Positions 37,263-46,734 of a stretch of DNA of 64,000 nt are shown here, one piece after another (the first letter of the stretch is position 1; each line of letters starts with the position of its first letter). Origin of the DNA: SZAS-103 sp038226665 (GTDB taxonomy: Bacteria > Pseudomonadota > Gammaproteobacteria > Xanthomonadales > Xanthomonadaceae); assembly GCA_038226665.1 (NCBI GenBank), contig JBBRQI010000005.1, positions 62,001 to 126,000 on the forward strand, read 5' to 3'. The notes under the pieces were generated by a model, which saw only the letters and a program-made list of their open reading frames with translations, was not told the DNA's origin and ran no database searches. Made by a program: the position numbers and the translations under genes.

Positions 37263-38600
37263 ATGCTCGTGACCCAGCCGCCAGAAACTCCCGCTCCAGC
37301 GGAACCGACGTCGACCTTGCCGCTGTCGCCGAACATCGACATCCCGCCGCCGCCGAGCGAGCAGGACGATCCGCCGACCGGCGTACGCGTGCGCCGCGCT
37401 GCGCTCGCTTTCATCTTCATCACGGTGACGATCGACATCCTGTCGTTCGGAATCATCATTCCGGTACTGCCGCATCTTATCAAGTCGATGGCCGGCGGCA
37501 GTTTCGTGCAGGCCGCGCATTGGGTCGGCATCTTCGGTACCGTGTTCGCGATCATGCAGTTCGTGTTCTCGCCGGTGCAGGGCGCGCTGTCGGATCACTT
37601 CGGGCGTCGCCCGGTCATCCTGATGTCGAACCTCGGCCTCGGTCTCGATTTCATCCTGATGGGCGTGGTGAACACGTTGCCGTTGCTGTTCATCGGCCGG
37701 GTGATTTCCGGCATTACCTCGGCGAGTTTTTCCACCGCGAATGCGTACATCGCCGACGTGACGCCGCCGCAGAAACGCGCGGCCGCGTTCGGCCTGCTTG
37801 GCGCGGCGTTCGGCATCGGCTTCGTAATAGGCCCCGCGCTTGGCAGCCTGCTGTCGATCTGGAATCCGCGCGCGCCGTTCTGGGCCGCGGCGGTGCTCGC
37901 GCTGTCCAATTTCTGCTACGGGTATTTCGTGCTGCCCGAATCGCTGCCGCCGGAACGTCGCAGCGCGTTCGACTGGAAGCGCGCGAATCCGGTCGGCGCT
38001 TTGTTGCTGTTGCGCCGCTATCCGCAGGTGTTCGGACTTGCGTTGACGATCTTCCTGTTCCAGCTCGCGCATTACGTGTTCAACAGCGTGTTCGTGCTGT
38101 ACGCCGACTACCGTTACGGCTGGGGCCAGCAGCAGGTCGGTTACGTGCTCGCGGGCGTCGGCGTGCTCGGCGCATTCGTGCAGGCATGGCTTGCGAAGCG
38201 CGTGGTCGGTGGAATCGGCGAGCGCCGCACCTTGTTGCTGGGTACGGCTTGCGGCGCAATCGGTTTCGGCATCTACGGCTTCGCGACGACCGGCTGGGTG
38301 TTCCTGCTCGCGATGCCGATCGGCGCGCTGTGGGGACTTGCAAGCCCGGTGACGCAATCGATCATGACCCGCCAGGTCGATCCGCACGAACAAGGCCGAC
38401 TGCAAGGCAGCGTGACCTCGCTCGCGAGCACCGCCGGCATCATCGGCCCGGCGTTGTTCACCACCGTGTTCGCGACCTTCATCGGCGAACGTGCACCGGT
38501 GCATCTGCCGGGCGCGCCGTTCCTGCTGTCGTCGGCACTGGTGCTGGTGGCGCTCGGGATTGCATGGTGGACGACGGGACATCTGCGCGCCGCGCATTGA
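37263..38600 (+). CDS. MFS transporter, tetracycline-efflux-like (DHA1 group)
   Basis: 445-residue drug/proton antiporter-type membrane protein with twelve predicted helices. The cytoplasmic N-terminus is Pro-rich (residues about 1-45). Motif A between helices 2 and 3 is GALSDHFGRRPVILMSN, and the motif C/antiporter-like segment GAAFGIGFVIGPALG lies in helix 5. The layout matches the TCR family (TetA). ATG 37263 is used; an in-frame ATG at 37221 overlapping the topoisomerase stop (TGATG) would add 14 residues and couple translation. The substrate is not known. Convergent with the DUF3833 gene. Confidence 0.88.
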   Translation: MLVTQPPETPAPAEPTSTLPLSPNIDIPPPPSEQDDPPTGVRVRRAALAFIFITVTIDILSFGIIIPVLPHLIKSMAGGSFVQAAHWVGIFGTVFAIMQFVFSPVQGALSDHFGRRPVILMSNLGLGLDFILMGVVNTLPLLFIGRVISGITSASFSTANAYIADVTPPQKRAAAFGLLGAAFGIGFVIGPALGSLLSIWNPRAPFWAAAVLALSNFCYGYFVLPESLPPERRSAFDWKRANPVGALLLLRRYPQVFGLALTIFLFQLAHYVFNSVFVLYADYRYGWGQQQVGYVLAGVGVLGAFVQAWLAKRVVGGIGERRTLLLGTACGAIGFGIYGFATTGWVFLLAMPIGALWGLASPVTQSIMTRQVDPHEQGRLQGSVTSLASTAGIIGPALFTTVFATFIGERAPVHLPGAPFLLSSALVLVALGIAWWTTGHLRAAH

Positions 38601-38627
38601 ATCGTGCGCTCGTGCAAACGCGCCGTA

Positions 38628-39185
38628 TCAGCGAGGCGTGCCGCGCCGAAAATATTCGGTGGTCTCGGCGATGACGATGCCGAGCTTGCTGATGACGACG
38701 CGATTGATCATCAAGTCGCCATCGTCGGCCAGATACATCCAGTGTTTCATATGCACGCGCGACAGCGCATTGCCGGGCTTCAGTTGCAGCGTGTATTCCC
38801 AATGGAAACTGTTCCCGTACGCGTAGCCGGTGGCGATGCCGATCACATCCGGCGAGGTCGCGTCGAAGCGATGTTCGTCGATGCGTTCGATCTTCCAGAA
38901 ACGCTGTTGTTTGCGGCCGTCGTCGAAGGTGAAATCCTGGGTGATCGCAAGTCCATTGCCATCGCGGCGCCCAAACATCGAGCAGCGAAAACGGCTTTTC
39001 GGATCGCCCGCGCGGTTTTCGATCACGCCCCACGACTGTGTCGGCCCGGTGAAATACGCGATCGGATCGAAACGCGGCGTGGCCGTAGTGAGGTGCGACG
39101 GCGCCGATGGCAAGCTTGCGCAACCACCGATCAGCGCAGCGCATGCGATTGCAACGGCCAACAAAGGAATGGATGCGATGCGCAT
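38628..39185 (-). CDS. DUF3833-family lipoprotein
   Basis: 185-residue predicted lipoprotein: signal peptide with lipobox LIGGC (ACAALIGGCASLP). The mature part fits the DUF3833 pattern: FDPIAYFTGPTQSWGVIENR, FTFDDGRKQQRFWKIERIDE, VIGIATGYAYGNSFHWEY and MKHWMYLADDGDLMINRVV. The domain is a lipocalin-like barrel of unknown function. Length is typical. It is convergent with the MFS gene (27 bp) and divergent from the flavoprotein gene (123 bp). Confidence 0.83.
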   Translation of the reverse strand: MRIASIPLLAVAIACAALIGGCASLPSAPSHLTTATPRFDPIAYFTGPTQSWGVIENRAGDPKSRFRCSMFGRRDGNGLAITQDFTFDDGRKQQRFWKIERIDEHRFDATSPDVIGIATGYAYGNSFHWEYTLQLKPGNALSRVHMKHWMYLADDGDLMINRVVISKLGIVIAETTEYFRRGTPR

Positions 39186-39308
39186 CGGCGCAGCTTGGGC
39201 CAACGCGCGCTTGCTTGATGTGAAGACGCAGCGCCGCAGGATGCGTCTTTGCGCAGGCGTGCGGCGCAATCGGTATTCTTCCGGTTTACCAAGCCGACAG
39301 GGAAGCGC

Positions 39309-40238
39309 ATGGCCGACGATTTGCTCGATTGCATCATCGTCGGCGCAGGCCCGGCCGGCCTGACCGCGGCGACTTACCTGGCCCGCTTCCGCCGCCGCAT
39401 CGCGCTGATCGGTTTGGGCGAGAGCCGCGCGCACTACATTCCGGTCAGCCACAACTGCCCGGGGTTTCCATTCGGTATCTCCGGCAGCGAACTGATCGAG
39501 AAGATGACGGCGCAGGCCGCGCAATTCGGCGTTGCGCCGATCGACGCGCGCGTGCAGCGCCTCGAAGCCGCCACTGACCGGTTCATCGCGCACGCCGACG
39601 GCCGCAGCTGGAGCGCACGCACGGTCGTGCTGGCGACGGGCATCGTGGATCGCCTGCCGCCGGTGCCGCGCATCAAACGCGGCATCGCCGACGCGGTCGT
39701 GCGCATTTGCGCGGTCTGCGATGGATACGAAGCGCACGACCATCGCATCGCGGTGTATGGGCCAGCAAAGACTGCAATCCGCCACGCCGCCTTCCTGCGC
39801 TCGTATTCGCACAGCGTAGCGGTGGTGTTGTCCGAACCCGGCGAACCCGCGTCGGGCGATCGCGAGCTTGCGCTCGAACTCGCCGTGCCGGTGCTGCCGC
39901 CGCCCATGACGATCGAACTCGTCTCCGGCAACGATCGCAAGATTGGCGATCGCAAAATCGTTGGTTGCCGGGTGAAGTGGGCGGATCGCGAGGAACTTTT
40001 CGATTCGTTGTATCCGGTGCTCGGCGCAGAAGCGCAGGCCGGCCTGGCGACTGCGCTCGGTGCACGCGTGGATGCGAACGGCGAATTGATCGTGGATGCG
40101 TCGTTGCAGACCAGTGTCGATCGCCTGTATGCCGCAGGCGATGTGGTGAGCGCGCTGAATCAGATCAGCGTCGCGGTCGGGCATGCGGCCATCGCAGCGA
40201 GCGCAATCCACCATCGACTTTCGCTGAATCCGTTATAG
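39309..40238 (+). CDS. Thioredoxin-reductase-like FAD/NAD(P) oxidoreductase
   Basis: 309-residue two-dinucleotide-binding flavoprotein. The start at 39309 gives MADDLLDCIIVGAGPAGLTA with the FAD Rossmann GxGxxG. A CAVC pair occurs at Cys134/Cys137 followed by DG, the arrangement of the redox disulfide in thioredoxin reductase. RIAVYGPAKTAIRHAAFL is where the NAD(P) site would be, but it lacks a classic GxGxxG, so cofactor use is uncertain. YAAGDVVSALNQISVAVGHA is the second FAD motif. It may act on thioredoxin or a small disulfide protein. Length fits TrxR (about 310-320). The pseudogene follows 60 bp later. Confidence 0.85.
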   Translation: MADDLLDCIIVGAGPAGLTAATYLARFRRRIALIGLGESRAHYIPVSHNCPGFPFGISGSELIEKMTAQAAQFGVAPIDARVQRLEAATDRFIAHADGRSWSARTVVLATGIVDRLPPVPRIKRGIADAVVRICAVCDGYEAHDHRIAVYGPAKTAIRHAAFLRSYSHSVAVVLSEPGEPASGDRELALELAVPVLPPPMTIELVSGNDRKIGDRKIVGCRVKWADREELFDSLYPVLGAEAQAGLATALGARVDANGELIVDASLQTSVDRLYAAGDVVSALNQISVAVGHAAIAASAIHHRLSLNPL

Positions 40239-40298
40239 GCTCAAAACGAACGCCGCCGACGCGATCGCTAGAATGCGGCTTCCTTTCGAGATTCCGCC

Positions 40299-40937
40299 AT
40301 GCTCCCTCTGACCGACCTCAAGCTTCCACTCGATCACGCCGAACACCACTGAAAACCGCGATCAGGCCGCGTCGTCACCAATGGCATGAGTCAGTATTCG
40401 CGCAACGAACGCAATGCGAACGCCGCGATCGTCGTCGGCATCACGCCCACGATTACACACCGTACGGCGCGGGCCCGCTCGCCGGCATCGCGCTACAGCG
40501 GCATTGGGGATCGCGCGCCTTCGTCGATGGCGGCGGCGACTACAGTTCGCCGGGACAATTGGTCTGCGACTAGATCAAGGCGCAGGCGTCGAAGGAATCC
40601 GGAACCGTGCAGCCGTCGTGCAAGCCCGGTGTAAAGCTCGGCAAGCTGGATCAATCGTTACCCGACTATTGCATCGCCGCGATCCACGAAGCGTTGCTGA
40701 TGTACGACCGCCAGCTCAAGGGCTTCGCGATGCACGATGCACTCCTCACCGGAGTTGAAACGCGCACGTCGTCACCATCGCGCATCAAGCGCGGCGACGA
40801 TGGCCAGAGCCTCAACACACGCGGACTGTTTCCGGCCGGCGAGGGCGCGGATTACGCCGGGCGGCATCCTGTCCGCTGGCGTCGACGGTATCAAGGTTGC
40901 GAAGGCGGCGGCATTGGAGATTGTGAACCGCGCTTAG
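40299..40937 (+). pseudogene. Decayed COG2509-type FAD-dependent protein
   Basis: The first codons (MLPLTDLKLPLDHAEHH, stop) match the start of uncharacterised FAD-dependent dehydrogenases of about 530 residues. Everything from about residue 17 to the C-terminal third is deleted. Then C-terminal pieces appear: GRVVTNGMSQYSRNERNANA, LAGIALQRHWGSRAFVDGGG, an in-frame TAG at 40571, KLDQSLPDYCIAAIHEALLM, GVETRTSSPSRIKRGDDGQS, GLFPAGEGADYAG and, after another shift, ILSAGVDGIKVAKAAALEIV. So there is one large deletion, at least two frameshifts and a nonsense codon. It occupies what would otherwise be a 700-bp empty stretch. Confidence 0.85.
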
Positions 40938-40944
40938 CGCAAGC

Positions 40945-41652
40945 TCAGGCCGACGACGCCGTTGGCCCAGTCAGAACCAACTTTACCAGTGCCACATCCG
41001 CCATCTTTTTCAGCTGCGCCGCGGTCATGTCGGTCATCACCAGCGCTTCGGCAAGACACCACGAACGCTCCCAGCGGCTGAGCTGCCGACGGCCGGCTGC
41101 AACGGCCTGCAATTCCTCGCGCGTGTGCGTCTGGTCGTGCGGATCGTCGTTGACCTGTTGCGGCAGCCCGGTGCCTTTCTCCGCGGCCTTGACCAGTAAC
41201 TGCAAGCGCCGTTGCGTGCATTCGGCATCGCTGCCGATCGCGTCGCGCCCGACCAGCGGCACGACATCGGCAAGCGCCTGGCGCAGGTCGGCGAGTTCTT
41301 TCGCGGAGGACGCGTGCGCCGCCGTGGTGGTTTCGAGCTGACCCTCGAGCTTGAGGAATTCGGCCGCCGGATCCTGCAATACGTCGGTATCGAGCATATC
41401 GGTCACGCGCTTGGTGAGCTTCGCGTACAGATCCGGATGGGTGAGCTTCACGCTGCGGGTGGCGATCTGCCACGCATACGCGACCTGTTGCGCGGTGCGC
41501 GTTTCCGGTTCGGCAAGTTCGTCGTCGTCGTTCTTGTCCAGCGCATTCAATGCGTCGTCGAGCTTTTCGCGCAACGGATCGTCGTCGAAACGACGATTCG
41601 CGCGGCGCAGCGCCGAGCGGCAATCCAGCAGAAGGTTGCGAAGATCGGACAT
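40945..41652 (-). CDS. Hypothetical protein
   Basis: 235-residue soluble, helical protein; no signal peptide or membrane segment. It begins MSDLRNLLLDCRSALRRANR. Segments include FDDDPLREKLDDALNALDKN, DMLDTDVLQDPAAEFLKLEG, ELADLRQALADVVPLVGRDA and RWERSWCLAEALVMTDMTAA. The pattern is amphipathic helices rich in Asp, Leu and Ala. I do not recognise a family. ATG 41652 is used because the upstream extension lacks support. It is on the same strand as, and 74 bp downstream of, the indolepyruvate oxidoreductase gene, so it could share its transcript. The strand-mate pseudogene is convergent. Confidence 0.6.
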   Translation of the reverse strand: MSDLRNLLLDCRSALRRANRRFDDDPLREKLDDALNALDKNDDDELAEPETRTAQQVAYAWQIATRSVKLTHPDLYAKLTKRVTDMLDTDVLQDPAAEFLKLEGQLETTTAAHASSAKELADLRQALADVVPLVGRDAIGSDAECTQRRLQLLVKAAEKGTGLPQQVNDDPHDQTHTREELQAVAAGRRQLSRWERSWCLAEALVMTDMTAAQLKKMADVALVKLVLTGPTASSA

Positions 41653-41726
41653 GGCGCACCGACCGGTCGTGGGAGGGCTAGAGATTAGCGCGATTACGAC
41701 ACCGTATGCGCGGGCTGGCAAAGCGA

Positions 41727-44700
41727 TCAGGCCGCCTTGCGCGCCTCGGCCGGCTCGCGCCAGCGCTGCATCAGCGACTTCCATTGCGGCAACGCTGCGG
41801 CCAGATGCGCTTCCTTGACGTGTCCGTAGCCGCGAATGCGCTCTGGCACGCTGGCGATTTCGATGGCCAGCGCGACATTGCCCGGCGACAACCCGGCAAG
41901 CAGCGCATTGATGTCGGAGAAATAATCGGCGATCAGCTTGCGTTCGGTACGGCGTTCATGGGTGCGGCCGAAGATGTCGAACATGCCGCCGCGCAGGAAG
42001 CGGAATTTCGCGAGCATGCCGAATGCGGGCAGCATCCACGGCCCGAACTCCTTCTTGATCAGGCGACCACCTGCATCCTTTTTCGCGAACAGCGGCGGAG
42101 CGAGGTGGAAGCGGATCTTGTAATCGCCCTCGAACTGCTGGGCGACGCGACGCTTGAAATCGCCGGACGTGTACAGGCGCGCGACTTCGTATTCGTCCTT
42201 GTACGCCATCAACTTGAACGCATAGCGAGCGACGGCTTCGGTCAACGCGGTCGAACCCGGAACCTGCGCGGCTTCGGTCGAGCGGACCTTGTCCAAGAGC
42301 GCGCGGTATTTGCGTGCGTAGGCAGCATTCTGGTACTGGTTGAGGAAGACGTCGCGACGTGCGATCGCTTCGTCGAGATTGCGCGACAGGCGAGCATCGT
42401 CGAGAGGCAATTCGGCGACATCGGATTTCTTCGTTGCGCGTTGACGCGGAATCGGGTCGGCAAGTACTTGCGCATCCGACGCCTGCGCGACCCGCAAGCC
42501 AGCGGCAGTGCGCACGGCATCCGCATCGATCGCGGCCAGCCGTCCCCATGCGAATGCGGCCTTGTTCATTTCGACCGCGGCTGCATTCAATTCAATTGCG
42601 CGCAACAAAGCATCCAGCGATACCGGCACCAGGCCTTGCTGCCAAGCGACGCCAAGCATGAACAGGTTTGCTGCGATCGCATCGCCCATCAGCGCGGTCG
42701 CGATTGCGGTCGCTTCGATTTGCATCGGTTCGCCACCGTCCAGCGCGGTACGCACGGCAGCCACGATCTCGTTCGCGGGAAAGCGCATGTCGGGATGCAT
42801 CGTGAAACCGCCCGGCATCGCCTCATGGGTGTTGAGCACCACTTGGCTGCGCTCGGCGCGGATCTTCGACAAAGCCCAGTAATCATTGACCACGACCATG
42901 TCGCAACCGAGCACGAGGTCGGCTTCGCCCGCGGCGATGCGCACCGCGTGGATGTCGTCCGGCGATTTCGCGATGCGTACATGCGTCGTCACCGCGCCGC
43001 CTTTCTGCGCGAGGCCGGTCTGGTCGAGCACGCTCGCGCCCTTGTTTTCCAGATGCCCGGCCATGCCAAGCAGCGCGCCGATGGTGACGACGCCAGTCCC
43101 GCCGACGCCGGTGATCAGGATGTTCCAGGGCTGGTCGAGGTTCGACTTGAAGCGCGGCAACGGTAAATTGTCGAGACGCTCGGCGACCGCGTCCTTCGCC
43201 GATTTCGCGCTGCCCTTGCGCAGTTCGCCGCCATGCACGGTAACGAAACTCGGGCAGAAGCCCTTGGTGCAGGAGTAATCCTTGTTGCAGCCGCTCTGGT
43301 CGATCGCGCGCTTGCGGCCGAATTCGGTTTCTTTCGGCAGCACGGCGACGCAGAACGATTTCTCGCCGCAGTCGCCGCAGCCCTCGCAAACCAGCGAGTT
43401 GATCATCACGCGTTTTTTCGGATCGGGAAGCTTGCCGCGCTTGCGGCGACGACGCTTCTCGGTCGCGCAGGTCTGGTCGTAGATCAGCACCGACACGCCG
43501 GAAATTTCGCGCAGTCGCTTCTGCGTTGCGTCGAGCAGGTCGCGGTCAAGGAATTCCACGCCTTTCGGGAAGATGTCGGGCTTCGACCACTTCGCGATGT
43601 CGTCGCTCATCACGATGATGGTTTCGACGCCTTCACTGCGCACCTGATGGGCGATGCCGGGCACGCTGAGCGTGCCGTCCACGGGCTGCCCGCCGGTCAT
43701 CGCGACGGCATCGTTGTAGAGGATCTTGTAGGTGATGTTGACCTTGGCCGCGACAGCTTGGCGAATGGCGAGCGAGCCAGAATGGAAATACGTTCCATCC
43801 CCGAGGTTCTGGAACACGTGTTTCGTTTCGGTGAACGGCGCCTGCCCGCACCATGTCACGCCTTCGCCGCCCATCTGGGTGAAGGTGTCGGTGTTGCGAT
43901 CCATCCACGTGACCATGTAATGGCAGCCGATACCCGCAAGCGCGCGCGAACCTTCCGGCACAGCGGTCGAGGTGTTGTGCGGGCAGCCCGCGCAGTAGTG
44001 CGGAACGCGCGGGAAGTTCGCGCGCGGCAATGCGAGTTCGGCTTCCTTTGCGGCGATCCACTTCAGGCGATCGCGGATCGTTTCGGTGGTGTGGAAGCGT
44101 GCGAGGCGCTTTGCAATGACTCTTGCGATGCGCGCGGGTGTAAGTTCGTTCGTCGACGGCAGGATCCATTCGCCGGCTTCGTCGTATTTGCCAACGACCG
44201 ACGGACGCCGCGCATGATCCCAGTTGTACATTGCCTCCTTCATCTGCGATTCGATGAAGCTGCGCTTTTCCTCGACCACGATGATGTCTTCAAGCCCAGC
44301 CGCGAACGCGCGGATGCCGACCGGCTCGAGCGGCCAGGTCATGCCGATCTTGTAGACGCGGATGCCGATATCGGCGGCGGCCTTGCGGTCTATCCCCAGA
44401 TACTCGAGCGCCTGCAGCACGTCGAGGTAACTCTTGCCGGTGGTGACGATGCCAAGCCGCGCCTTTGGCGAATCGAACACGACGCGATCGATCCGGTTCG
44501 CGCGCGCGAACGCCTCGGCCGCGCGCACGCCGTACTGGTGCAGGCGCATTTCCTGGTTCAGTGGCGGATCCGGCCAGCGGATGTTGAGCCCGCCCGGCGG
44601 CAATTCGAAATCCGCAGGAATGATGATGTCGAGCTGGTGCGGATCGACGATCACCGAAGCCGACGATTCCACCGTTTCCGCGATCGTCTTGAAGCCGACC

Positions 44701-45332
44701 CAGCGGCCAGTGAAGCGCGACATCGCCCAGCCCAGCAGGCCCATGTCGAGGATGTCCTGCACGCCGGCCGGATTGAGGATGGGCATCATTGCAGAAACGA
44801 ACTCGAGTTCCGATCCGTGCGGCAATGTGGACGACCGACACGCGTGATCGTCCGCCGCGAGCGCGAGCACGCCGCCATGCTTCGACGTGCCCGCCGCGTT
44901 GCCGTGCTTGAACACGTCGCCGCAGCGGTCCACGCCCGGCCCTTTGCCGTACCACATCGCGAACACGCCATCGACGGTTGCGCCTGGGAACAGGTTGGTC
45001 TGCTGCGAACCCCAGACCATGGTCGCGCCGAGGTCCTCGTTGATCCCCGGAACGAACTCGATGGACGCTGCCTTCAGGTGTTTCTTCGCTTTCCACAATT
45101 CCAGATCGAAACCGCCGAGCGGTGAACCGCGATAACCGGAAATGAAACCGCCGGTGTTGAGTCCCGCCGCGCGATCGCGCAACTGCTGCATCAACGGCAA
45201 CCGCACCAGAGCCTGCACGCCGGACAGGAAAATGCGGCCGCTTTCGCGCGCGTACTTGTCGTCGAGCGTGTAGTCGCGATCGAATGCTGCGTCGTGTCTT
45301 GCGAGGGCAGGTATGGCGGACATGGCGGACAT
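41727..45332 (-). CDS. Fused indolepyruvate ferredoxin oxidoreductase
   Basis: 1201-residue cytoplasmic enzyme joining the alpha-type and gamma/beta-type parts of indolepyruvate:ferredoxin oxidoreductase, which decarboxylates aryl (or branched-chain) 2-oxo acids to acyl-CoA with electrons to ferredoxin. The N-terminal PP/pyrimidine domain includes NTGGFISGYRGSPLGGFDLE and FVPGINEDLGATMVWGSQQT. The TPP/PP-binding middle has PHYCAGCPHNTSTAVPEGSR and GIGCHYMVTWMDRNTDTFTQ. A Cys-rich segment (CEGCGDCGEKSFC, CNKDYSCTKGFC) probably binds iron-sulfur clusters. The C-terminal gamma domain has ILITGVGGTGVVTIGALLGM and DQTGLAQKGGAVTTHVRIA. The N-terminus starts MSAMSA, encoded by a small repeat. Proteobacterial members of this length (about 1150-1200) are normal. 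Confidence 0.92.
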   Translation of the reverse strand: MSAMSAIPALARHDAAFDRDYTLDDKYARESGRIFLSGVQALVRLPLMQQLRDRAAGLNTGGFISGYRGSPLGGFDLELWKAKKHLKAASIEFVPGINEDLGATMVWGSQQTNLFPGATVDGVFAMWYGKGPGVDRCGDVFKHGNAAGTSKHGGVLALAADDHACRSSTLPHGSELEFVSAMMPILNPAGVQDILDMGLLGWAMSRFTGRWVGFKTIAETVESSASVIVDPHQLDIIIPADFELPPGGLNIRWPDPPLNQEMRLHQYGVRAAEAFARANRIDRVVFDSPKARLGIVTTGKSYLDVLQALEYLGIDRKAAADIGIRVYKIGMTWPLEPVGIRAFAAGLEDIIVVEEKRSFIESQMKEAMYNWDHARRPSVVGKYDEAGEWILPSTNELTPARIARVIAKRLARFHTTETIRDRLKWIAAKEAELALPRANFPRVPHYCAGCPHNTSTAVPEGSRALAGIGCHYMVTWMDRNTDTFTQMGGEGVTWCGQAPFTETKHVFQNLGDGTYFHSGSLAIRQAVAAKVNITYKILYNDAVAMTGGQPVDGTLSVPGIAHQVRSEGVETIIVMSDDIAKWSKPDIFPKGVEFLDRDLLDATQKRLREISGVSVLIYDQTCATEKRRRRKRGKLPDPKKRVMINSLVCEGCGDCGEKSFCVAVLPKETEFGRKRAIDQSGCNKDYSCTKGFCPSFVTVHGGELRKGSAKSAKDAVAERLDNLPLPRFKSNLDQPWNILITGVGGTGVVTIGALLGMAGHLENKGASVLDQTGLAQKGGAVTTHVRIAKSPDDIHAVRIAAGEADLVLGCDMVVVNDYWALSKIRAERSQVVLNTHEAMPGGFTMHPDMRFPANEIVAAVRTALDGGEPMQIEATAIATALMGDAIAANLFMLGVAWQQGLVPVSLDALLRAIELNAAAVEMNKAAFAWGRLAAIDADAVRTAAGLRVAQASDAQVLADPIPRQRATKKSDVAELPLDDARLSRNLDEAIARRDVFLNQYQNAAYARKYRALLDKVRSTEAAQVPGSTALTEAVARYAFKLMAYKDEYEVARLYTSGDFKRRVAQQFEGDYKIRFHLAPPLFAKKDAGGRLIKKEFGPWMLPAFGMLAKFRFLRGGMFDIFGRTHERRTERKLIADYFSDINALLAGLSPGNVALAIEIASVPERIRGYGHVKEAHLAAALPQWKSLMQRWREPAEARKAA

Positions 45333-45339
45333 GGCGGAT
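45313..45339. repeat. Three 9-bp direct repeats at the oxidoreductase start
   Basis: ATGGCGGAC occurs twice and ATGGCGGAT once in tandem. On the minus strand this provides the start codon at 45332 and an in-frame second ATG at 45323. The copies alter only the first few residues. Confidence 0.9.
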
Positions 45340-45535
45340 TTCCGGATGAGTCGACGCGGCAGGCGTACGTTGTTGCGCGCCGGGCCAGAACCCGCAAAGC
45401 ATATCAGTCATGCGTCTGCCGGCTGTTGCTGCGACCGCGTTCGCGGTATTAGCCTTGCACGCATTGCGCCGATGGTTCACTGTTCGCGCAAGAGGGCGCG
45501 CAACAGAGTCCGGCGCCATTCGCCAGGGGTTCCGA

Positions 45536-46732
45536 ATGCAGTATTCCGACATGTGCGTGCTGATGGTCGAGGATCACGACTTCCAGCGTCGCCTCGGAAT
45601 GCGGTTACTCGGCGAACTCGGCATCGGCCGCACGGTCGAGGCCGCGGGCGGATTTGAAGCGCTCGAACTCCTGCGTTCGATGGACAAGCCTCCGGACGTC
45701 GTGCTGGTGGACCTCGACATGCCCGGCATGGACGGCGTCGAATTCATCGGACTGATCGCGCAGCACCGGCTGGCTCCGGCGATCGCGATGGTCAGTGCGA
45801 TGGATGCGGCATTGCTGCATACGGTGCAGGTCATGGCCGAAGCGCTGGGCCTGCGCGTGCTCGGCAGCGTGGCCAAGCCGCTCACCACAGAGAAGCTGGC
45901 GCACCTGCTGGGGCTGCTGGATACCGAGCCGAGCGCCAAAACTCCGTATGCACTCGTGCAGACGACCGTCGAACAGGTGCGCGCGGCGTTCGACGACAAC
46001 CTGATCGTCCCGTGGTTCCAGCCGCAGGCCGAAATGCACAATGGCAAGGTCGTCAGCGTCGAGGCCCTCGCGCGCTGGATACAGCCGGACGGACAGGCCC
46101 TCAGCGCGGTGCATTTCATGCCGCTTGTCGAGGCGCACGGGATGATCGGGGCGTTTACCGAACGCATGCTGGGGCTGAGCTGCGAATGGCAGCATCGCTG
46201 GGCGGCGGAAGGAATGCGACTGAAAGTCTCGGTCAATATCTCCGCGCAGAACCTCACCGGGGCGGAGGTCGCCGACCACTACGAACGGGTGGTGCGCAGC
46301 CACGGCTTGCAGCCGGCCGACATCGTCCTGGAAGTGACCGAGAGCGCGCTGATGAGCGACACCGCGAGCGGGCTGGCGATGCTTGCGCGACTGCGCCTCA
46401 AGGGTTTCGGCCTGAGCGTCGACGACTTCGGCACCGGCTACTCGTCGCTCGCGCAACTCTCCGAAATCCCGTTTACCGAACTCAAGATCGATCGCGGCTT
46501 CGTGCATCGCGCACCCGAGCAGCCGCGCAAGGTGGCAATGATCGAGACCAGCATCGACCTGGCGCGCAAGCTCGACCTGAAGGTCGTCGCCGAAGGCGTC
46601 GAGACGATGGAGGAATGGCAGCTTCTCGCCCAGCGCGGTTGCGACTTAGCCCAGGGCTACCTGATCTCGCCGGCGGTTCCGGGCGACCGGTTGGCCGAGG
46701 CGGTCGAGCGCTGGCGCAACACGCGGCAATAA
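45536..46732 (+). CDS. Response regulator with REC and EAL domains (c-di-GMP phosphodiesterase)
   Basis: 398-residue protein with a phosphoacceptor REC domain (residues about 5-125; Asp59 in VLVDLDMPGMDG) and an EAL domain (about 140-395). EAL catalytic landmarks are all present: SVEALARW (Glu176), NISAQNL, DDFGTGYSSLAQLSEIPFTE, LKIDRGFV and VVAEGVETMEE. It should hydrolyse c-di-GMP to pGpG when phosphorylated or dephosphorylated, depending on coupling. It stands directly before the hybrid kinase at 46735 (2 bp between stop and start). The layout resembles RocR/PvrR of Pseudomonas. ATG 45536 is the chosen start; upstream codons are not family-like. Confidence 0.92.
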   Translation: MQYSDMCVLMVEDHDFQRRLGMRLLGELGIGRTVEAAGGFEALELLRSMDKPPDVVLVDLDMPGMDGVEFIGLIAQHRLAPAIAMVSAMDAALLHTVQVMAEALGLRVLGSVAKPLTTEKLAHLLGLLDTEPSAKTPYALVQTTVEQVRAAFDDNLIVPWFQPQAEMHNGKVVSVEALARWIQPDGQALSAVHFMPLVEAHGMIGAFTERMLGLSCEWQHRWAAEGMRLKVSVNISAQNLTGAEVADHYERVVRSHGLQPADIVLEVTESALMSDTASGLAMLARLRLKGFGLSVDDFGTGYSSLAQLSEIPFTELKIDRGFVHRAPEQPRKVAMIETSIDLARKLDLKVVAEGVETMEEWQLLAQRGCDLAQGYLISPAVPGDRLAEAVERWRNTRQ

Positions 46733-46734
46733 CC

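Noticed and set aside
43233..45125. 630-codon plus-strand frame opposite the oxidoreductase
   Set aside because: The oxidoreductase has conserved motifs along its whole length, so the antisense frame is a shadow.
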